This document shows positions 7,097 to 10,099 of a stretch of DNA of 10,099 nt, one piece after another. Positions within the stretch are counted from its first letter, which is position 1. The number at the start of each line of letters is the position of its first letter. Source of the DNA: Clostridiales bacterium (GTDB lineage Bacteria; Bacillota_A; Clostridia; Lachnospirales; Bianqueaceae); NCBI GenBank assembly GCA_019423265.1, contig JAHZBS010000036.1:5499-15597 (forward strand), given 5' to 3'. The notes beneath the pieces are model-generated. The model ran no database searches. It saw only the letters and a list, made by a program, of their open reading frames with translations, and had not been told where the DNA came from. Position numbers and translations under genes: made by a program.

Positions 7097-7398
7097 ATAT
7101 CGGGGAGGGGGACTTGCAGGTGAGCTGGACTTACTGGCTGGCTGGGTATTGTGTATTGATGAGCCTTGTGTCCTTTATTCAATTTGGCGTCGATAAACGC
7201 AGAGCGCGGAGGCGCCAGTGGAGAATACCGGAGAAGGTTCTGTTTATGACGGCCATGGCAGGGGGATCGCCGGGGGCGATACTGGGAATGGCCGTCTTTC
7301 ACCACAAAACGCTGCATACGAGTTTCCGTGTGGGCCTTCCCATGATCCTGATTTTGCAGATTTGTGCCTGTGTGGGGATTTATTGTCTACTCCAATAG
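7087..7398 (+). CDS. DUF1294 family small membrane protein
   Basis: A short inner-membrane protein of unknown function. The DUF1294 signature is clear: FGVDKRRARRRQWRIPEKVLF, then GGSPGAILGMAVFHHKTLHTSFRVGLPMILILQ. Three hydrophobic segments are visible, with the basic DKRRARRRQWRIP stretch between the first two. I chose GTG 7087 (103 residues) because GGAGGAGG (7071-7078) lies 8 bases upstream, the best binding site in the region. GTG 7120, behind GGGGAGGGGG, would give 92 residues, closer to the usual family length, and is a real alternative. ATG 7048 and ATG 7069 would place the start inside the 5' arm or loop of the inverted repeat and add residues unlike the family. It is separated from its neighbours by non-coding stretches; no function is suggested by context. 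Confidence 0.82.
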   Translation: MHFYIGEGDLQVSWTYWLAGYCVLMSLVSFIQFGVDKRRARRRQWRIPEKVLFMTAMAGGSPGAILGMAVFHHKTLHTSFRVGLPMILILQICACVGIYCLLQ

Positions 7399-7399
7399 G

Positions 7400-7428
7400 T
7401 ATGGACTATTTGGATGCAGAGGTCCATA
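7400..7428. repeat. 7-bp inverted repeat between DUF1294 gene and uppP
   Basis: TATGGAC (7400-7406) and GTCCATA (7422-7428) are perfect reverse complements across 15 bases, starting two bases after the DUF1294 stop. There is no T run, so it is a poor terminator. It could be an operator or an mRNA-end stem. The remaining bases to uppP (7429-7512) show no clear promoter. Confidence 0.35.
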
Positions 7429-7512
7429 TACTGTAAAAGCGTTGTATATCGGTCGGTAAGTTGAGCCAAGCGATTTAAAATATGCCGTGAAGGCGGCAGT
7501 GTGGAGGGGATT

Positions 7513-8355
7513 ATGGAGACGATCTTATTTCTCATAAAATCAGCCGTTTTAGGCATCGTAGAGGGGATCACAGAGTTTTTGCCCATCTCATCGACGGGGC
7601 ATCTGATCATCGCGGAAAAGCTACTGGCCTTTAGCAGCCAATCGCCCAACTACGTTGAGACGTTTACCTATGTCATTCAATTGGGGGCGATTCTCGCCAT
7701 CGTGTTGCTGTATTGGAAAAAAATTAAGGACACGCTGATTCACTTTTTTCCGAAGAAGGTTGGGTTTGAGCGCTCTGGGTTTAAGTTCTGGCTGATGATT
7801 GGCATTGCATGTATTCCAGGCGCGGTCATCGGGATCGCGCTGGATGACATCGCGGATCGGTATCTGTTCAATCCGTACACAGTCGCTGTCACTTTGTTTG
7901 TAGGAGGATTTCTGATGATCTGGGCGGAGAAGCGCTTTCGCGGCAATCACGTGGGGGCGGACCTGTCTGTCTCTCCAAAGCAGGCGCTTATCATTGGCGC
8001 ATTTCAGTGCCTTGCCATCATACCCGGCATGTCCCGCTCTGCGTCAACCATCATCGGAGGATGGGTGGCAGGCTTATCGACGGTGGCAGCGGCAGAGTTT
8101 TCCTTCTTTCTGGCCATACCTGTGATGATTGGCATGAGCGCGCTAAAATTGATTAAGATTGGCGGATTGACCAATATGACATCCCTTGAGATGTACGGTT
8201 TAGGGATCGGATTTTTTGTCTCATTTTTGGTGGCGCTGGTTGTTGTGGATCGGTTTATCGCGTTTTTGAAAAAGCGGCCGATGAAATATTTTGCCTTCTA
8301 TCGAATCGGATTTGCGCTGCTGGTTTTATTGGCCGGCTATTTCGGACTATTTTAA
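7513..8355 (+). CDS. uppP: Undecaprenyl-diphosphatase (bacitracin resistance protein BacA/UppP)
   Basis: An integral membrane enzyme that removes a phosphate from undecaprenyl diphosphate, recycling the lipid carrier for peptidoglycan and other wall polymers; extra copies give bacitracin tolerance. The 280 residues and about eight hydrophobic segments fit the family. Both catalytic motifs are present: GIVEGITEFLPISSTGHLI with E17 and E21, and PGMSRSAST with R175. ATG 7513 was chosen because GGAGG (7503-7507) lies 5 bases upstream and the protein then begins METILFLIKS like its relatives. GTG 7501 would add four residues and has only a weak site. The next gene starts 22 bases after the stop, so the two may be co-transcribed, though no shared function is obvious. 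Confidence 0.95.
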   Translation: METILFLIKSAVLGIVEGITEFLPISSTGHLIIAEKLLAFSSQSPNYVETFTYVIQLGAILAIVLLYWKKIKDTLIHFFPKKVGFERSGFKFWLMIGIACIPGAVIGIALDDIADRYLFNPYTVAVTLFVGGFLMIWAEKRFRGNHVGADLSVSPKQALIIGAFQCLAIIPGMSRSASTIIGGWVAGLSTVAAAEFSFFLAIPVMIGMSALKLIKIGGLTNMTSLEMYGLGIGFFVSFLVALVVVDRFIAFLKKRPMKYFAFYRIGFALLVLLAGYFGLF

Positions 8356-8377
8356 TCGTTTTGCAGGGGGAAGAGGG

Positions 8378-9280
8378 ATGGGGCTCGCTGAATTAAGCCA
8401 TTGTAGGCTCTGTCCACGGCAGTGCGGGGCAGACAGGCTGGCGGGGAACGCCGGTTTTTGCGGTGCAACGGGAGAGACCGTTCGAGTGGCGCGGGTGGCT
8501 CCCCATATGTGGGAGGAACCGGTATTATCCGGGAAGAATGGTTCGGGCACGATTTTTTTCAGCTCCTGTAGCCTGCGCTGCGTCTTTTGCCAAAATATCC
8601 AGATCAGCCGCAGGGCGGTGGGAGAAAATTTGTCCATTGAGCAGCTCTGCGATTGTATGTTGGAGTTGCAGGCCCAGGGGGTTCACAATATCAATCTCGT
8701 TACGCCGGGACACTATCTGCTTCACATCCGGGAAGCACTGCAAAGGATTCGCGGGCGGGAACTTGTGATTCCCGTTGTGTACAATAGCTCAGGGTATGAG
8801 AGGCCGGAGTCTCTCCACTTGCTCAGAGGGCTGATCGACATCTATCTGCCGGATTTTAAGTATATGAGTCCGGCGCTCGCGGCGCGGTACTCCAATGCTG
8901 AGGACTATAGCCAGGTGGCCAAAGCCGCTATTGCGGCTATGGTGGATCAGGTGGGAGCGCCAATCCTGAACCGGGAGGGGTATATGGTCCGCGGCGTCAT
9001 GGTGCGCCATCTAGCCCTGCCAGGCCATCGGCAGGAGACAGACTCGAAGCGGATTCTCAAATATTTGTATGAGACCTATGGAGATGATATCTATATCAGT
9101 CTGATGAGCCAGTACACGCCTATGAGCCAGGTCGCATCCGAGTGTCCGGAGCTGAACCGCAGGCTGAGCCATCGACAGTATGCAAGGCTGGTGGAGTACG
9201 CGCTTACCCTTGGAGTTGAAAATGGCTTTATTCAGGAGGGGGATGCAGCCCAGGAGAGTTTTATTCCTCCTTTTCTGTAA
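8378..9280 (+). CDS. Radical SAM protein, PflX-like (COG1313-type)
   Basis: A 300-residue cytoplasmic radical SAM protein related to pyruvate formate-lyase activating enzymes. The radical SAM cluster motif is C64-x3-C68-x2-C71 (FFSSCSLRCVFCQN). An N-terminal cysteine motif, C9-x2-C12-x3-C16 and C28 (CRLCPRQCGADRLAGNAGFCG), is typical of the PflX group and probably binds metal or a second cluster. Later motifs such as NLVTPGHYL, VYNSSGYE and IDIYLPDFKY match the same group. ATG 8378 follows a purine-rich GGGGGAAGAGGG stretch; the frame is open back to 8291, but that part overlaps uppP out of frame and is unlike the family. No glycyl-radical enzyme or other substrate gene lies in the window, so the target is unknown. 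Family assignment is firm and function is not. Confidence 0.9.
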   Translation: MGLAELSHCRLCPRQCGADRLAGNAGFCGATGETVRVARVAPHMWEEPVLSGKNGSGTIFFSSCSLRCVFCQNIQISRRAVGENLSIEQLCDCMLELQAQGVHNINLVTPGHYLLHIREALQRIRGRELVIPVVYNSSGYERPESLHLLRGLIDIYLPDFKYMSPALAARYSNAEDYSQVAKAAIAAMVDQVGAPILNREGYMVRGVMVRHLALPGHRQETDSKRILKYLYETYGDDIYISLMSQYTPMSQVASECPELNRRLSHRQYARLVEYALTLGVENGFIQEGDAAQESFIPPFL

Positions 9281-9330
9281 AAAGGAATTATGTATCTTAT
9301 GTAAAATGTGAACAAAATATGAATTTATTC

Positions 9331-9359
9331 TTGCGAAGTACTCCAACCTATGATATACT
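9331..9359 (+). promoter_or_regulatory. Predicted extended -10 sigma-A promoter for the 9403 membrane protein gene
   Basis: TTGCGA (9331-9336) and TATACT (9354-9359) are 17 bases apart, and TG at 9351-9352 gives an extended -10 element. The surrounding 9280-9400 stretch is strongly AT-rich. It would start a transcript near 9366, about 37 bases before the start codon. Confidence 0.65.
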
Positions 9360-9402
9360 AATTTCGATAAGTGATACATATTATTAGAAAAGGGGTCATG
9401 AT

Positions 9403-9909
9403 ATGGAACATTCTTGGAAACTGAATACGGTAGCCTTCAGCGTGTTGGCCATCATTTTGGCGTATATGGGCTATACGACTCTGGTCTTCCTAATCCTGGG
9501 CTTTGCGGTCATCGCGCTGAAGGATGAGGAGCTGACCAAGAACATTCTGGACGTATTTTTGCTCACCTTGGTCATTTCCATTATTACCAGCCTGCTGAGA
9601 TCCATCTCCAACGGAATTTACAATTTCTTCGCCGGGATTGTCAGCGACGCCGCCCTCGACGCATGGTATTACGGCATGGCGCGCGCATTTTACTCCTTTG
9701 GCTCTTTTATCCGCAAGGTCTTTAATTTTATTATCGGCCTGATTGATTTGGGAGAGCTGGTGCTCGTCATCCTGTTCCTGCTGGATGTCATCAAGCACAA
9801 GAACAAAGGGATTCCGTTTATTCGGAAGTTCACCAATAAGTTCTTCATCGGAGTGCAGGAGATTGCCGCGAAGGACGAAAACCCGCCGGCGACACCTCCA
9901 CAGCAGTGA
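9403..9909 (+). CDS. Hypothetical membrane protein, family not recognised
   Basis: I do not recognise this 168-residue protein. Hydrophobic stretches lie at about 9-38 (long enough for one long or two short helices), 47-65 and 106-127. A semi-polar, aromatic-rich middle (70-103) contains DAALDAWYYGMARAFYSFGSF. The C-terminal part is basic (KHKNKG, RKFTNK at 131-146) and ends in a proline/glutamine tail (ENPPATPPQQ). The layout suggests a small membrane protein with a cytoplasmic basic tail. ATG 9403 follows AAAGGGG (9388-9394) at 8 bases. It has its own promoter and a strong terminator, so it is a single-gene unit. Codon use and GC content match the neighbours, and the long frame with a good binding site makes it a real gene. 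No function can be given. Confidence 0.8.
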   Translation: MEHSWKLNTVAFSVLAIILAYMGYTTLVFLILGFAVIALKDEELTKNILDVFLLTLVISIITSLLRSISNGIYNFFAGIVSDAALDAWYYGMARAFYSFGSFIRKVFNFIIGLIDLGELVLVILFLLDVIKHKNKGIPFIRKFTNKFFIGVQEIAAKDENPPATPPQQ

Positions 9910-9931
9910 TCCGGTTATTTCCTAGGACAAG

Positions 9932-9967
9932 AAACGGCATTCTTCATGGAGAAGGATGCCGTTTTTT
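9932..9967 (+). terminator. Strong intrinsic terminator after the 9403 gene
   Basis: AACGGCATTCTTC (9933-9945) pairs with GAAGGATGCCGTT (9951-9963) around a 5-base loop, with one T:G pair. It is followed by T to 9967 (six T in all at 9962-9967). It starts 23 bases after the TGA stop and closes the single-gene unit. Confidence 0.85.
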
Positions 9968-9976
9968 AACTGAAAA

Positions 9977-9991
9977 TCCGCCGGAGGCGGA
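9977..9991. repeat. GC-rich perfect hairpin next to the tandem array
   Basis: TCCGCC (9977-9982) and GGCGGA (9986-9991) are perfect reverse complements around GGA. The dyad lies between the terminator and the 21-base array. It has the same geometry as the dyads within the array (a short GC-rich stem with a 3-base loop) but a different sequence. Confidence 0.5.
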
Positions 9992-10003
9992 CTTAGTTCT
10001 GGT

Positions 10004-10099
10004 GGCGTCCCGCCATCAAAAGTTGGCGTCCCGCCATCAAAAGTTGGCGTCCCGCCATCAAAAGTTGGCGTCCCGCCATCAAAAGTTGGCGTCCCGCCA
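10004..10099. repeat. Tandem array of a 21-base unit, running off the window end
   Basis: Copies begin at 10004, 10025, 10046, 10067 and 10088. Four are complete and identical, and the fifth is cut after 12 bases by the window end. Each unit is GGCGTCCCGCC followed by ATCAAAAGTT. Each copy carries a perfect dyad, TGGCG and CGCCA around TCC, so the array is a row of small hairpins or palindromic sites 21 bases apart. Two full helical turns separate equivalent positions. Twenty-one is also a multiple of three, so every + frame is open, as are two of the three - frames. There are no distinct spacers, which excludes a CRISPR array. It may be a non-coding minisatellite, a cluster of protein-binding sites, or heptapeptide-coding sequence of a gene beyond the window. 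Confidence 0.9.

Larger units (their letters stand above)
9922..10099 (-). other. Open minus-strand frame through the tandem array, possible 3' end of a gene beyond the window
   Basis: Read on the - strand, one frame is open from the window end to a TAG at 9922-9924, about 58 codons. It would encode repeats of the heptapeptide TFDGGTP and then the tail PELSPPPADFQLKNGI, followed by LLHEECRFLS. If real, it is the C-terminus of a repeat protein converging on the 9403 gene. Against this, its last codons run through the inverted repeat of the terminator at 9932-9967, and repeat units of a length divisible by three are open by default. I give it as a possibility only. Confidence 0.2.

Noticed and set aside
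6229..7317. Long minus-strand open frame (362 codons) opposite the aldolase gene
   Set aside because: It mirrors the codon bias of fba, runs into the next gene, and its translation resembles no protein; the + strand gene has every expected motif.
9257..9290. Terminator at the end of the radical SAM gene
   Set aside because: CCTTTT and AAAAGG can pair at the stop codon, but the stem is weak and lacks a T run after it.
10004..10099. CRISPR array at the right edge
   Set aside because: The unit is 21 bases and repeats head to tail with no variable spacers, so it is a simple tandem repeat.

Overview
The window looks like a chromosomal segment of a Gram-positive, Clostridia-type bacterium, probably a gut Firmicute of the Oscillospiraceae/Lachnospiraceae kind. 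The basis is the mid-range GC content, strong AGGAGG-type ribosome binding sites, sigma-A-like promoters, and the kinds of protein encoded (RecQ with an HRDC domain, MepA-like MATE transporter, GtfA-type sucrose phosphorylase, class II aldolase, PflX-like radical SAM protein). The exact taxon cannot be read from the sequence. All ten recognised genes are on the + strand.

Layout: (1) 1-849 is the C-terminal part of a RecQ helicase, cut by the window start. (2) 850-1126 is a non-coding stretch with a good promoter and, about 20 bases downstream of it, a perfect 12-bp hairpin followed by a T run; this is a terminator or attenuator ahead of the next gene. (3) 1127-2446 is a MATE-family efflux transporter that is visibly more AT-rich than its neighbours. 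(4) 2569-7014 is a sucrose/fructose catabolic block: sucrose phosphorylase, a LacI-family regulator, a PfkB-family (probable fructo-) kinase whose start codon overlaps the regulator's stop codon, and class II fructose-bisphosphate aldolase with its own promoter. Together they would split sucrose with phosphate into glucose 1-phosphate and fructose, phosphorylate the fructose, and cleave fructose 1,6-bisphosphate. The 6-phosphofructokinase step and a sugar transporter are not in the window. (5) 7087-7398 is a small DUF1294 membrane protein whose likely ribosome binding site lies in the loop of a long inverted repeat. (6) 7513-8355 is undecaprenyl-diphosphatase UppP, followed after 22 bases by a PflX-like radical SAM protein (8378-9280). 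(7) 9403-9909 is an unrecognised membrane protein with its own extended -10 promoter and a strong terminator. (8) The window ends inside a tandem array of a 21-base unit, each copy carrying a short perfect dyad.

Most of the window is ordinary housekeeping and sugar metabolism. The parts most worth a second look are the 21-base tandem array at the right edge (with an open minus-strand frame running through it), the attenuator-like leader of the compositionally distinct MATE gene, and the inverted repeat that encloses the DUF1294 ribosome binding site. I did not find convincing evidence of a new multi-gene system.
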